A stretch of DNA of 64,000 nucleotides from Flavobacterium lacustre. Lineage in GTDB: Bacteria > Bacteroidota > Bacteroidia > Flavobacteriales > Flavobacteriaceae. The stretch's first letter is position 1. Every line of letters starts with the position of its first letter. The stretch spans positions 930,001 through 994,000 of the forward strand of contig NZ_CP114882.2 of assembly GCF_027474525.2 (NCBI RefSeq). The letters run 5' to 3'. A program made the position numbers and the translations under genes. The notes below the pieces were generated by a model, which worked only from the letters and a program-made list of their open reading frames with translations, did no database searches and had not been told where the DNA came from. Shown piece by piece: positions 9,993-19,255 of this stretch.

Positions 9993-11600
9993 TTAATTAG
10001 GTTTTGTATAATAAATTTCAAGTTTTAACCTTTTGTCAGCAGGCACCGATGGATTGCTTCCGTATAATACTGTCCCTAGCGGATTCATAACAGCCGATCT
10101 TGGCGTTTGAATATAAAAACTAGGAATTACACTCGTAACATTTATTGGCGTTTTCCATTTTTGGCTAACGGTAGTATTTGTAGTGCTTATATCTTCAGTA
10201 ACCACAAGACCTAACTTAACATTAGTAGAATCGGCATTTTTGATCAGGTTTCTTATCTGATTGGTAATTCTTATTTTGTACGTAAGACCCCTTCCCGTTC
10301 CATCAGTTTTGACTTCTTTATTGATAATTCCATCAAAAACATACTTTGCTTTTTTGGTATCTGAGCTTGTTGTGGCATCATTATAATAATCGACTAACGG
10401 GCGATTGTTATTTAAATCGTATAAATAAATTCGATTCGGTTCATAACCACTTGCCATTTTATCGGTATCAATATGAAAAACAAGATTCGCTTCATTGATC
10501 AACCAATTGTTTTGTCTTATTGTTTCCAATCGTCCTGGTGTACTGAAAAGATCTATTATTGACATCGAACCTTCACCGCCTTTTACATACAAACGCTCGT
10601 CACCAAGTGAAGTATCAGGATTTGTGACAGCAGTTGTATAATCCGTATTAGCATTGCTTTGTTGCAATAAACTTACTGTGTTTCCGGTTAAATTAAGAAC
10701 GATTGATTGTTCTTCTTTTACCGTTTCAGCATCAGTGGTTATAGCTGTTTTGGCTTTATATTTTATGGTGATTTTACCTAATTTAAAATTCAACATAGCC
10801 ATACTTCCTGCACTTCCAGCATCTTCAACTTTAAAATATAATCCTTTGAAATAGTCTTTGAACACATCATTAGTGGCCAATTTACCTGTTGGAGCGTTTA
10901 TAATTTTATTTGCAAAAAAAGCAGCATTCAATTTTAAGCGCATGGCAGGAACTGATCGTGTAGTTGTAACCTTATTATCCGCATCTTTAGTCGTTTCTAC
11001 AATTTCTTCAGAATCAAAAAAGAATTGGGTGTTTTGACTTGTATCAGCATTATCATTTAAAAGTGTTTGTTTCAAATTATCAAAATCAGCATTTTGATCT
11101 GTAAAATATTTTTGAGTTTCTTGAAGTTCTGCAATCGGGTCTAAATCTCTCATGAAATACCCAGATTCGTAAACACTCAGTTTTATTTTTGCTTTATCAG
11201 CGCCATAAATTGAATCTAATTCATACTCATGACTACCGTCAGCATTGGTTGTTTTCAATGTACTAAAATAAGGCACTGTCAAGTAAACACTATCAATAAC
11301 AGCTTCTTCTCCAATTGTTGGATTAGGTGTTGCTAAAACTATTTGAGTGGCAAAATTTGCAGTTGTTTTTCCAAAAGCACCATCGTTGTAGATTCCCAAT
11401 GCATTAACCGGCAAATTATTAGATTGAATCGGCCCTACTTTTTGGTTGTAAGCCACCACATCTGAACTATATTGAAGCAAATCAAAATGATTATCACCTA
11501 TTAATTCGTCTCCAATTGCATTATATTCTTTATCACAAGAGTATAAAAAAACTAAGCTTGCTGCTACCAGCATTTTCTTGAAAAAAGAAGTATTGTACAT
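9993..11600 (-). CDS. DUF4270 family lipoprotein
   Basis: 535 residues, with a signal peptide and lipobox ending in SLVFLYSC (Cys at about position 22) followed by DKEYNAIGDE. The opening GDELIGDNHFDLL and the overall layout match the DUF4270 family, which is restricted to Bacteroidota and of unknown function. An internal ATG at codon 10 is an alternative start. The gene is sandwiched between a glycogen-synthase-like gene (20-base gap) and glmS (9 bases), an order I know from other Flavobacteriaceae, which suggests a shared envelope or aminosugar role. That role is inference. Confidence 0.85.
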   Translation of the reverse strand: MYNTSFFKKMLVAASLVFLYSCDKEYNAIGDELIGDNHFDLLQYSSDVVAYNQKVGPIQSNNLPVNALGIYNDGAFGKTTANFATQIVLATPNPTIGEEAVIDSVYLTVPYFSTLKTTNADGSHEYELDSIYGADKAKIKLSVYESGYFMRDLDPIAELQETQKYFTDQNADFDNLKQTLLNDNADTSQNTQFFFDSEEIVETTKDADNKVTTTRSVPAMRLKLNAAFFANKIINAPTGKLATNDVFKDYFKGLYFKVEDAGSAGSMAMLNFKLGKITIKYKAKTAITTDAETVKEEQSIVLNLTGNTVSLLQQSNANTDYTTAVTNPDTSLGDERLYVKGGEGSMSIIDLFSTPGRLETIRQNNWLINEANLVFHIDTDKMASGYEPNRIYLYDLNNNRPLVDYYNDATTSSDTKKAKYVFDGIINKEVKTDGTGRGLTYKIRITNQIRNLIKNADSTNVKLGLVVTEDISTTNTTVSQKWKTPINVTSVIPSFYIQTPRSAVMNPLGTVLYGSNPSVPADKRLKLEIYYTKPN

Positions 11601-11620
11601 GTTTATAATAAAAGTTTAAT

Positions 11621-12427
11621 TTAAAGAACCTCGTTTTTATAGAAATTCGTATACGCTTCTGCGAACGAATCTTTCGGTGTGAAAGGTAAAAAAGGTTTTC
11701 CTGAAGATTCTATAAATTTTGTTAAACTTGGCGAAAGGTTGTCAGAGGCTATAATAACGGCATCCGAATGTTTAACCGAAGCTTTTATAATATTTTCATA
11801 CGTTGGACTCTCTAAATCGGTAATGGCTTCGTAAGGAATGTCATCAAATTTTACTTTGTTAATCATTTCAATATCCAAAGTACCTTCAAAAGACTGACTG
11901 TAAACTGAGGTTACAATCTTTGTTTCAGAAAACAAGGCTTCATTTTTATAAAAATGTTTCATGTAAATAGGCAACATTGCTGCCATCCATCCATGAACAT
12001 GAATAATATCCGGAACCCAATTCAATTTTTTAACGGTTTCTACTACTCCTTTGGCAAAGAAAATAGCACGTTCATCATTATCCGGATACATAACACCTTC
12101 CTCATCGGCAAATGTTGCTTTCCTTTTGAAATACTCATCGTTGTCAATAAAATAAACCTGAATTCGCTCTTTGGGAATGGAAGCTACTTTAATAATCAAT
12201 GGCATATCCAGATCATTAACTACTAAATTCATCCCTGAAAGTCTAATTACTTCATGTAATTGGTGTCTTCTCTCGTTAATATTTCCATATCTGGGCATGA
12301 AAATTCTTATCTGTCCACCTTGATCATTTATCATTTTAGGCACGTCGTAAGACATTAAAGAGACCTCATTTTCAGCGAGATAAGGAACAACTTCAGATGA
12401 TACATATAATATCCTCTTATCTTTCAT
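11621..12427 (-). CDS. Glycogen/starch synthase-like protein, N-terminal GT5 domain only
   Basis: 268 residues beginning MKDKRILYVSSEVVPYL, the start of the GT5 glycogen synthase N-terminal Rossmann domain; PRYGNINERRH and IHVHGWMAAMLPIYMK are also family-like. A full GlgA is about 470-480 residues, so the whole C-terminal GT-B domain, which supplies most of the ADP-glucose site, is missing. The KTGGLADV motif expected right after SSEVxPF is replaced by AENEVSLMSYDV, removing the conserved Lys and Gly-Gly. It is therefore unlikely to be an active synthase. The gene is first in the operon with DUF4270 and glmS and divergent from panC, an arrangement shared by many Bacteroidota, so it is a conserved orphan and not a recent truncation. 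Confidence 0.8.
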   Translation of the reverse strand: MKDKRILYVSSEVVPYLAENEVSLMSYDVPKMINDQGGQIRIFMPRYGNINERRHQLHEVIRLSGMNLVVNDLDMPLIIKVASIPKERIQVYFIDNDEYFKRKATFADEEGVMYPDNDERAIFFAKGVVETVKKLNWVPDIIHVHGWMAAMLPIYMKHFYKNEALFSETKIVTSVYSQSFEGTLDIEMINKVKFDDIPYEAITDLESPTYENIIKASVKHSDAVIIASDNLSPSLTKFIESSGKPFLPFTPKDSFAEAYTNFYKNEVL

Positions 12428-12465
12428 AATGTAATTTACTTAATTTATTGGCAATAAAAACCACG

Positions 12466-12473
12466 CAAAATTA
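12466..12473 (-). promoter_or_regulatory. -7 element for the glycogen-synthase-like/DUF4270/glmS operon
   Basis: TAATTTTG on the minus strand fits TAnnTTTG, about 40 bases before the start codon. No clear TTG is seen at the expected -33 spacing. Confidence 0.45.
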
Positions 12474-12504
12474 CAAAAATTTATGCAGTTATTAACTAAA
12501 ATAG

Positions 12505-12512
12505 TAAGTTTG
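12505..12512 (+). promoter_or_regulatory. -7 element for panC-panD
   Basis: TAAGTTTG on the plus strand fits TAnnTTTG and lies 24 bases before the panC ATG. A TTA occupies the -33 area. It is back to back with the opposing promoter, about 30 bases apart. Confidence 0.5.
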
Positions 12513-12535
12513 CATTTAATTTTAATAATACCACC

Positions 12536-13384
12536 ATGCACATTTTCTACGGAAAAGCACCTTTGACAGCGTATTTGAAATCTATTAAAACAACAAATTC
12601 ATCCATAGGATTTGTCCCTACGATGGGTGCATTGCATCAAGGACATCTTGCCTTAATGAAAAAATCATTGCTAGAAAATGACTTTACCGTTGTTAGTATT
12701 TTTGTCAACCCAACCCAATTCAACAACCCCGAAGACCTGGCAAAATACCCGAGAACATTAGACGCCGATGTAGAAAAAATGACTGCTCTAAACCCGGAAA
12801 TCATATTATATGCTCCAACCGTAGACGATATTTACGAAGGCGAAACTGTTTCAAAATCCTTTGATTTTGACGGATTAGAAAACCAAATGGAAGGCAAATT
12901 CAGACCCGGACATTTTAATGGTGTTGGTACGATTGTAAAAAGACTTTTTGAAATTGTAGAACCTACAAACGCTTATTTTGGCGAAAAAGATTTTCAACAA
13001 TTACAAATTGTAAAAAAAATGGTTTCGAAAACCAACTTGAAAGTAAACGTTATTGGTTGCCCTATTTTTAGAGAAGCAAACAACCTCGCCATGAGCTCCA
13101 GAAACGAGCGCTTATCGACAGAAGAAAGAGAAAAAGCAGCCATAATTTTCCAGACTTTAACTGTTGCCAAAGAAAAATTTAAAACAAAAAGTGCCAAATG
13201 GGTCACAGAATGGGTTCAAAAGTCTTTTGAAAACAATCCTTTATTCGATTTAGAATATTTTGTAATTGCCGATGAAGCAACGCTGCTCCCTTGTTCTACA
13301 AAAAATAAAAACAAGAAATACCGTGCTTTTATTGCGATTTTTGTCAATAACATTCGTTTGATAGATACCATTTCACTAAATTAA
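12536..13384 (+). CDS. panC: Pantothenate synthetase
   Basis: 282 residues. It ligates D-pantoate and beta-alanine with ATP to make pantothenate (vitamin B5, the CoA precursor) in the cytoplasm. The nucleotidyltransferase signature is clear: [17 protein letters not shown] with the HxGH motif, then [38 protein letters not shown] and SSRNERLS (KMSKS-like). Length is normal. It is the first gene of a two-gene operon with panD, which makes its beta-alanine substrate. Confidence 0.97.
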   Translation: MHIFYGKAPLTAYLKSIKTTNSSIGFVPTMGALHQGHLALMKKSLLENDFTVVSIFVNPTQFNNPEDLAKYPRTLDADVEKMTALNPEIILYAPTVDDIYEGETVSKSFDFDGLENQMEGKFRPGHFNGVGTIVKRLFEIVEPTNAYFGEKDFQQLQIVKKMVSKTNLKVNVIGCPIFREANNLAMSSRNERLSTEEREKAAIIFQTLTVAKEKFKTKSAKWVTEWVQKSFENNPLFDLEYFVIADEATLLPCSTKNKNKKYRAFIAIFVNNIRLIDTISLN

Positions 13385-13398
13385 TTTACTTTTGTAGC

Positions 13399-13749
13399 AT
13401 GCAAATTCAAGTCGTAAAATCAAAAATTCACCGAGTAAAAGTAACTGGAGCCGATCTTAATTACATCGGAAGTATTACTATTGACGAAACATTATTAGAT
13501 GCGTCAAACATCATTGAAGGCGAAAAAGTATCCATTGTAAACATCAATAACGGAGAACGTTTTGAAACCTATGCCATCAAAGGCGAAAAAGATTCCGGAA
13601 TCATAACCTTAAATGGTCCGGCAGCCCGAAAAGTGCAAAAAGACGATATCATCATCATTATTTCCTACGCCACTTTAGAATTTGAAGAAGCCAAAACATT
13701 CAAACCTTGGATTATTTTTCCAAATGAGAACGATAATTCTTTGACTTAA
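13399..13749 (+). CDS. panD: Aspartate 1-decarboxylase proenzyme
   Basis: 116 residues. It decarboxylates L-aspartate to beta-alanine, the second substrate of panC 14 bases upstream. The autocatalytic cleavage site is Gly24-Ser25 in NYIGSITID, at the position known from E. coli; cleavage turns Ser25 into the pyruvoyl cofactor. His11 and Tyr22 of the active-site region, and TLNGPAARK, are present. The C-terminus is slightly shorter than the E. coli protein, as is usual in Bacteroidota. Confidence 0.97.
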   Translation: MQIQVVKSKIHRVKVTGADLNYIGSITIDETLLDASNIIEGEKVSIVNINNGERFETYAIKGEKDSGIITLNGPAARKVQKDDIIIIISYATLEFEEAKTFKPWIIFPNENDNSLT

Positions 13750-13852
13750 TTTTCAAAAATTACTTTTCAACCGAATTACAGGAATTCTACTTACATCATT
13801 TATAATTTTCCTTATTTGCTGTCGGGGACAGGAATTGATTTTGCCTTTTTGA
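13745..13852 (+). other. Start-less hydrophobic reading frame after panD
   Basis: Between panD and the next gene a 35-codon frame bounded by stops encodes a positively charged then hydrophobic stretch ending in LICC, like a lipoprotein signal peptide (ITGILLTSFIIFLICC). There is no ATG, GTG or TTG in it. It could be the remnant of a lost exported protein or chance AT-rich sequence; I cannot decide. Confidence 0.2.
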
Positions 13853-13926
13853 TTTTTAATAAAAGTAAATAAAGTGTTATCTTGGCTACTTTATTTTAAT
13901 TTTAATTTCAAAAAAAGCCCCAAATC

Positions 13927-15078
13927 ATGAAACAACTCACCTTCTTGTTTTTCCTGCTGAGTAGTTCTGTTTTTTCACAAAAAAAAACAGAATCATTTAC
14001 ATCTGCCAAATTGGGAGAAAGCAGAGAAATCACTATTGGTTTGCCGGCTTCCTATGAAAAAAATCCAGCCAAAAAATACCCAATCCTTATTTTACTCGAT
14101 GGCGATTACTTATTCGACCCTTTTTATGGAGCTTTGAATTATGGTGGTTATTGGGATGATTTACCGGAAACAATCATTGTTGGAATCAATCAAAATCAAA
14201 ATGACGAACGAACAGACGACTGTTATTCCGACCAAGCCGATGGTTTACCTGCAGAAAAAGGAGCGCGATTTTTCGAATTTATTGGCGGTGAATTACTTCC
14301 CTATATAGAAAAAAAATACCGTGCTGCTCCTTTCCGAATGATTGCGGGACACGACACTACGGCTGGGTTTATAAACTTTTTCCTTTATAAAGAATATTCT
14401 ATTTTTAACGCGTACATCTCTTTAAGTCCGGAATTGGCAACCGATATGGAAACGCGAATTCCAGAAAAATTAAACCAATTAAAACAACCTGTTTTTTATT
14501 ACCAATCCTCAGCAGATGGTGATGTAAAAAAACTTCGGGAACCTATAGAACAATTAGACGCGAATATAAAACTGGTAACCAACCCTTTATTGAATTACAA
14601 ATACGATTCCTTCAAAGGAGCTTCTCATTATTCCTTGGTTTTGCACTCCATTCCAAATGCCTTATACCAAATTTTCGAATCATATAAGCCCATTTCTTCT
14701 ATTGAATATACTGAAAAAATCGCGGTTCTTTCCTCTGGATATGTGGATTATTTAGTAACTAAATACGATCTTTTATCAAAGAATCTGGGTTTAAAAATAC
14801 CCGTCCGAATCAATGATTTCAAAGCAATTGAAGCGGTAATTTTAAAAAACAAAGCCTACAACGAATTAGATCAATTGGCTCAGATTGCCAATAAAAACTA
14901 CCCAAAATCAATGTTAGCCGATTATGAATTGGGTCTAATGTTCGAAAAATTAGGCGATGCCAAAAAAGCAGCAAAAAAATACCAAACCGCCTCACAATTA
15001 GAAGAAATTGGCGATTTAACCAAAGATATGATGATGGAAAAATTTGATGATATGCAAAGTTTAATACAAAAAAAATAA
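13927..15078 (+). CDS. Exported esterase-fold (alpha/beta hydrolase, Esterase D-like) protein with Asp at the nucleophile position
   Basis: 383 residues with a Sec signal peptide (MKQLTFLFFLLSSSVFSQ). Residues about 25-255 resemble the putative esterase family PF00756: YPILILLDGD, then the oxyanion region, then FRMIAGHDTTAGFINFF. In relatives the nucleophile elbow reads GHSxGG; here the residue is Asp143 and the glycines are altered. A likely catalytic His is in GASHYSLV. Residues about 325-375 look like a TPR-type helical pair. So it is either a non-catalytic relative or uses an Asp nucleophile, as haloalkane dehalogenases and epoxide hydrolases do. The stop codon overlaps the radA ATG by one base (TAATG), implying translational coupling. 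Confidence 0.75.
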   Translation: MKQLTFLFFLLSSSVFSQKKTESFTSAKLGESREITIGLPASYEKNPAKKYPILILLDGDYLFDPFYGALNYGGYWDDLPETIIVGINQNQNDERTDDCYSDQADGLPAEKGARFFEFIGGELLPYIEKKYRAAPFRMIAGHDTTAGFINFFLYKEYSIFNAYISLSPELATDMETRIPEKLNQLKQPVFYYQSSADGDVKKLREPIEQLDANIKLVTNPLLNYKYDSFKGASHYSLVLHSIPNALYQIFESYKPISSIEYTEKIAVLSSGYVDYLVTKYDLLSKNLGLKIPVRINDFKAIEAVILKNKAYNELDQLAQIANKNYPKSMLADYELGLMFEKLGDAKKAAKKYQTASQLEEIGDLTKDMMMEKFDDMQSLIQKK

Positions 15079-16439
15079 TGGCAAAAGTGAAAACAACTTT
15101 TTTCTGTCAGAATTGTGGCGCACAATATGCCAAATGGCAGGGACAATGCAATTCCTGTAAAGAATGGAATACAATTGCCGAAGAAATTATTCAAAAACAA
15201 GAGAAAGTAGCTTGGAAAAGCGAATCCGTTTCGAGTAGCAAAGCACCAAAACCTTTACGAATAAACGAAATCGACTCCACTCAGGAAATTAGGTTAGACA
15301 CTACCGATGCCGAATTAAATCGTGTTCTTGGCGGCGGAATTGTTCCTGGTTCTTTGATTCTTTTGGGCGGCGAACCCGGCATTGGAAAAAGTACGCTATT
15401 GCTTCAAATATCATTAAAGTTACCCTACAAAACTTTATATGTTTCGGGCGAGGAAAGCCAGAAACAAATCAAAATGCGAGCCGAAAGAATCACGCCAAAC
15501 GGAGACAATTGCTACATTTTGACGGAAACTAAAACGCAAAATATTTTCAAACAAATTGAAGCTATCGAACCCGAAATCGTCATTATCGATTCTATTCAAA
15601 CACTTCATACGGATTATATTGAATCTACTCCAGGAAGTATTTCTCAAATACGGGAAACCACAGCTGAACTAATCAAATTTGCCAAAGAAACAAATATTCC
15701 GGTAATTCTGATTGGCCATATTACCAAAGACGGAACCATTGCAGGGCCAAAGATTCTGGAACACATGGTGGATACGGTCTTGCAATTTGAAGGCGACCGA
15801 AACCATGTTTATCGTATTTTACGTTCGCTTAAAAACCGTTTTGGCTCTACTGCCGAAATCGGAATTTATGAAATGCTGGGCAATGGTTTGCGCGAAGTCT
15901 CAAATCCTTCCGAAATTTTAATTTCGCACAAAGACGAGGAATTATCCGGAACCGCAATCGCTTCAACACTGGAAGGAATGCGTCCTTTAATGCTCGAAAT
16001 CCAAGCATTAGTCAGCACCGCAGTTTATGGAACGCCACAGCGAAGCACTACGGGATATAATGCTAAAAGACTCAATATGATTTTGGCCGTTTTAGAAAAA
16101 AGAGCAGGTTTCAGGCTTGGCGCCAAAGATGTTTTCCTTAACGTAACCGGAGGAATTTCGGTAGATGATCCAGCAATTGACTTAGCCGTTGTAGCTGCTA
16201 TTTTATCTTCTAATGAAGACATTCCTGTAAGTAAGGACTTTTGTTTTGCTGGCGAAGTAGGACTTTCCGGCGAAATACGTCCTGTAAATCGTGTGGATCA
16301 ACGCATTCAAGAAGCAGAAAAACTAGGCTTTTCTACCATTTTTGTATCCAAATACAACAAAATTGCGCTGAAAAATACCGGAATAAAAATCAGATTGGTT
16401 GCCAAAATTGAAGATGTAGCGAGTGAACTATTTGGATAA
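15078..16439 (+). CDS. radA: DNA repair protein RadA/Sms
   Basis: 453 residues. A RecA-like ATPase that helps branch migration during recombinational repair. It has an N-terminal zinc finger (C10, C13, C24, C27), Walker A GEPGIGKS at 98-105, the RadA-specific KNRFG motif at 252-256, and a C-terminal Lon-protease-like domain (GTPQRSTTGYN, then AGEVGLSGEIRPV). Length is standard. The start overlaps the stop of the upstream hydrolase gene. Confidence 0.97.
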   Translation: MAKVKTTFFCQNCGAQYAKWQGQCNSCKEWNTIAEEIIQKQEKVAWKSESVSSSKAPKPLRINEIDSTQEIRLDTTDAELNRVLGGGIVPGSLILLGGEPGIGKSTLLLQISLKLPYKTLYVSGEESQKQIKMRAERITPNGDNCYILTETKTQNIFKQIEAIEPEIVIIDSIQTLHTDYIESTPGSISQIRETTAELIKFAKETNIPVILIGHITKDGTIAGPKILEHMVDTVLQFEGDRNHVYRILRSLKNRFGSTAEIGIYEMLGNGLREVSNPSEILISHKDEELSGTAIASTLEGMRPLMLEIQALVSTAVYGTPQRSTTGYNAKRLNMILAVLEKRAGFRLGAKDVFLNVTGGISVDDPAIDLAVVAAILSSNEDIPVSKDFCFAGEVGLSGEIRPVNRVDQRIQEAEKLGFSTIFVSKYNKIALKNTGIKIRLVAKIEDVASELFG

Positions 16440-16475
16440 AATATAGTATCAAAAAAACAAATAAAATAATACACT

Positions 16476-18119
16476 ATGAATCTAAAAACAAACTGTATCG
16501 GAATTCTGCTGTTGCTCATTCCTTTCTTTTCGATGGCGCAACAAGCCGAAAATCAAAATGCTTTTCCTATTCAACTGACTATTGCTAACGGAACTATTGA
16601 AGGTGAATTTGACATAAAGACAAACATTCAAAGTTTCAAAGGAATTCCGTTCGCACAGCCACCAGTAGGTGATTTACGATGGAAAGCTCCACAGCCCGTT
16701 ACAAATTGGAATGGGGTAAAACAAACCAAAAAATTTGGACCACGAGCCATTCAATCTAATGTTTTTGGCGATATGGGTTTTAGAAGTGATGGTATGAGCG
16801 AAGATTGTTTGTACCTGAACGTTTGGTCACCTGCAAAATCTGCCAATGAAAAATTACCAGTTTTAGTGTATTTCTACGGTGGTGGTTTTGCTGCAGGCGA
16901 TGGCTCAGAAAGTCGTTAAGACGGTGAGAATATGGCAAAAAAAGGAATTGTAACTTTAACCGTAAACTATCGATTAGGGATTTGGGGATTTTTCTCCCAT
17001 CCGGAATTAACCAAAGAATCACCGAATCATGCGTCAGGAAATTATGGGCTATTAGACCAAAATGCTGCTTTAAAATGGGTACAAGCCAATATTTCAAAAT
17101 TCGGAGGCGACCCAAAACGCGTAACTATTGCAGGAGAATCAGCGGGTTCTATTGCCGTAAGTGCACAAATGGCTTCTCCTTTATCAAAAGGACTTATTGC
17201 AGGAGCTATCGGCGAAAGCGGTGGTTCTATATTCCCAACATTAGCACCGGTTCCTTTGGCCGAAGCCGAAAAAACAGGCCTTGAATATGCCCAAAAAATC
17301 GGAGCAACTTCCTTAAAAAACCTGCGTGAAATGTCTACTTTAGAACTTTACCAAAAATCGTTAGGAAGCAGTTTAGGCGTTTTCAAAACTACCATTGACG
17401 GTTATTTTTTAACCAAAACATTACCTGAAACTTTTGAAGCCAAACAACAAGCTATGATTCCTTTATTATTAGGATGGAACTCCGAAGAAATGACTTACAG
17501 AGCATTGACAGCCGGAAAAGACATCAGTAATGAAACCTATATTCAAAAAGTAAAAGAATTGTATGGCAAAAAAGCCGATGAAGTATTGAAATTATATCCA
17601 ACAGGAACTCTGGAAGTAACAGAGCAATCTGCCACCGATTTATCGGGTGACCGTTTTATCGCCTACAGCACCTGGAAATGGTTTGATTTGCATCGAAAAA
17701 ACAGCACACAACCGGTATACCGCTATTATTACACACATCCCAGACCAGAAATGCGAGACAACAGTCTTGAAGCTGGCCTTGCTGGCGGTGTCATCAAAAA
17801 GAATTCAAACACTCCAAAAGCACCAATACCAAAAGGAGCGGTTCACTCTGCTGAAATCGAATATGCAATGGGTAATTTAGCCGGAAATAAAGACTATGCC
17901 TGGACAGAATCTGATTATGCAGTTTCAGAAACGATGCTGAATTATTTTGCCAACTTTATTAAAACTGGAAATCCAAATGGTGATAAGCTTCCGGTTTGGC
18001 CAATGGCAAAAAATGAAGAAAAACCCGAAATCATGATTATCGATTTAGCCTCAAAATCAGTACGAGCAGAGAACGACGCCCGTTACTTATTTTTAGACAA
18101 AGAATACTCTAAAAAATAA
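16476..18119 (+). pseudogene. Type-B carboxylesterase interrupted by one in-frame TAA
   Basis: One continuous frame of 547 residue positions encodes a carboxylesterase with signal peptide (MNLKTNCIGILLLLIPFFSMAQ), FKGIPFAQPPVGDLRWKAP, SEDCLYLNVWSP, the oxyanion YFYGGGF, the nucleophile GESAGS (Ser at about 222) and GAVHSAEIEYAMGN with the catalytic His. The frame is broken only by TAA at 16917-16919, codon 148, after GDGSESR; relatives usually have Tyr there (SRYDGE), so a single TAT/TAC to TAA change explains it. Both halves are otherwise intact. An ATG at 16932 could restart translation, but that product would lack the signal peptide and oxyanion loop. A sequencing error is possible. Confidence 0.85.
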
Positions 18120-18136
18120 TTTTTCTGCCGTTGCAA

Positions 18137-18175
18137 AAAAGAGGAAGTCACTAAAAAAGGCTTCCTCTTTTTTTG
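18137..18175 (+). terminator. Terminator after the carboxylesterase
   Basis: An 11-bp stem (18137-18147 with 18161-18171) and a T run, 18 bases after the stop. The rest of the gap to 18309 is AT-rich with no clear promoter. Confidence 0.85.
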
Positions 18176-18309
18176 TTAAAAACTGAAAATCAAATAATTA
18201 TATTTAAAAAATTTACAAGTGTTAGAAGAAAAAACAAGAAATCAAGAACAAGATTGTTTATTTTTTCGTAAATTTATATGTTGTTTTTTTTCCTCTAAAA
18301 GATTAAAAA

Positions 18310-18720
18310 ATGAAACCTTCTCACCAAACAATGACTCGTTTTTACGAGCACCTAGGAAAAGTGTTTTACTGCATTGCGGCCATAGATAAAAATGTTCGTG
18401 AAGAAGAAATAATGAAGCTCAAACAGATTGTTAAAAACGAATGGCTTCCGCTGGAAAACACTTTTAATGAATTTGGAGATGATACTGCTTATGAAATCGA
18501 AATCGTCTTTGACTGGCTTGCTGCCAATGAATGGGATTCTAAAACGATTATTCCTGATTTTAAAATCTTCAGAAAAGAACACGAAAGCCTGTTTACACTC
18601 GAAACAAATTCTTTAATCCTAAAAACAGCAAACGCTATTGCAACTTCTTTTTCAGGAAAAAATAAAACAGAACACGTTTTAATAAGTGAACTGAAAAACA
18701 TACTGCAACAATACCCCTAA
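18310..18720 (+). CDS. Small TerB-like helical protein
   Basis: 136 residues, cytoplasmic, all-helical in appearance. HLGKVFYCIAAIDKNVREEEIMKLKQIV resembles the first helices of the TerB/tellurite-resistance fold, where an acidic residue and a Glu pair (D-x-x-V-x-x-E-E) recur, often linked to metal binding or stress. There are no ter genes nearby. The next gene on the same strand begins 75 bases on. Family assignment rests on this pattern only. Confidence 0.5.
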   Translation: MKPSHQTMTRFYEHLGKVFYCIAAIDKNVREEEIMKLKQIVKNEWLPLENTFNEFGDDTAYEIEIVFDWLAANEWDSKTIIPDFKIFRKEHESLFTLETNSLILKTANAIATSFSGKNKTEHVLISELKNILQQYP

Positions 18721-18795
18721 ATTAAACAATGCCCATTATTCTTTTCCGAAAAAACAGTTGAAAACATTCTACTTAAACATTTAAAAAAAAAGAAC

Positions 18796-19206
18796 ATGAA
18801 AACACAAACAGGCATTTGGATAGACAGCTCAAAAGCGATAATTGTAACGCTTAACGGTGGCAAAGAAAAAATTACAGAAATAGATTCTGAAATTGAAAAC
18901 AACGTATATCACAACAAAGAAGGCAACAAAGGGACGTTCTCAGGCGCACATCAAAGTGACAGCGAAACGAAATTTAAAAACCGCAAAAATGAGCAAACAG
19001 ACTATTTTATAGAAGCTGTTTTATCGAACGTTAAAAAAGCAGATGAACTCTATGTTTTTGGTCCTGCCGAAACAAAAACAAAACTAGAGCAAAAAATTCA
19101 GCATCAAAATATAATAAATCCCAGCATACTGAGAGCCGTTGAAACTTCGGATAAAATGACTTTAAATGAAATTGTGGCCCAAGTAAAAGATTTCTATAAG
19201 TCTTAA
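18796..19206 (+). CDS. Uncharacterised protein resembling the eRF1-type/host-attachment family
   Basis: 136 residues. MKTQTGIWIDSSKAIIVTLNGGKE and ELYVFGPAETKTKLEQKI follow the layout of small bacterial proteins related to the eRF1 domain (baeRF, sometimes annotated host-attachment or translational machinery protein): an N-terminal beta-hairpin with WIDxxxA, then GPAExK. The middle (HNKEGNKGTFSGAHQSDSETKFKNRKNEQ) is polar and probably disordered. Function is not established; it follows the TerB-like gene on the same strand and may be co-expressed. Confidence 0.45.
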   Translation: MKTQTGIWIDSSKAIIVTLNGGKEKITEIDSEIENNVYHNKEGNKGTFSGAHQSDSETKFKNRKNEQTDYFIEAVLSNVKKADELYVFGPAETKTKLEQKIQHQNIINPSILRAVETSDKMTLNEIVAQVKDFYKS

Positions 19207-19255
19207 TACAATAGGAAACGGGAATGCTTATTTTAAGCAGAAATACAGTATTGAC

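Noticed and set aside
16932-18119. An independent second esterase gene
   Set aside because: It is in the same frame as the upstream 147-codon part, directly after the stop, and has neither signal peptide nor oxyanion loop; one interrupted gene explains both.
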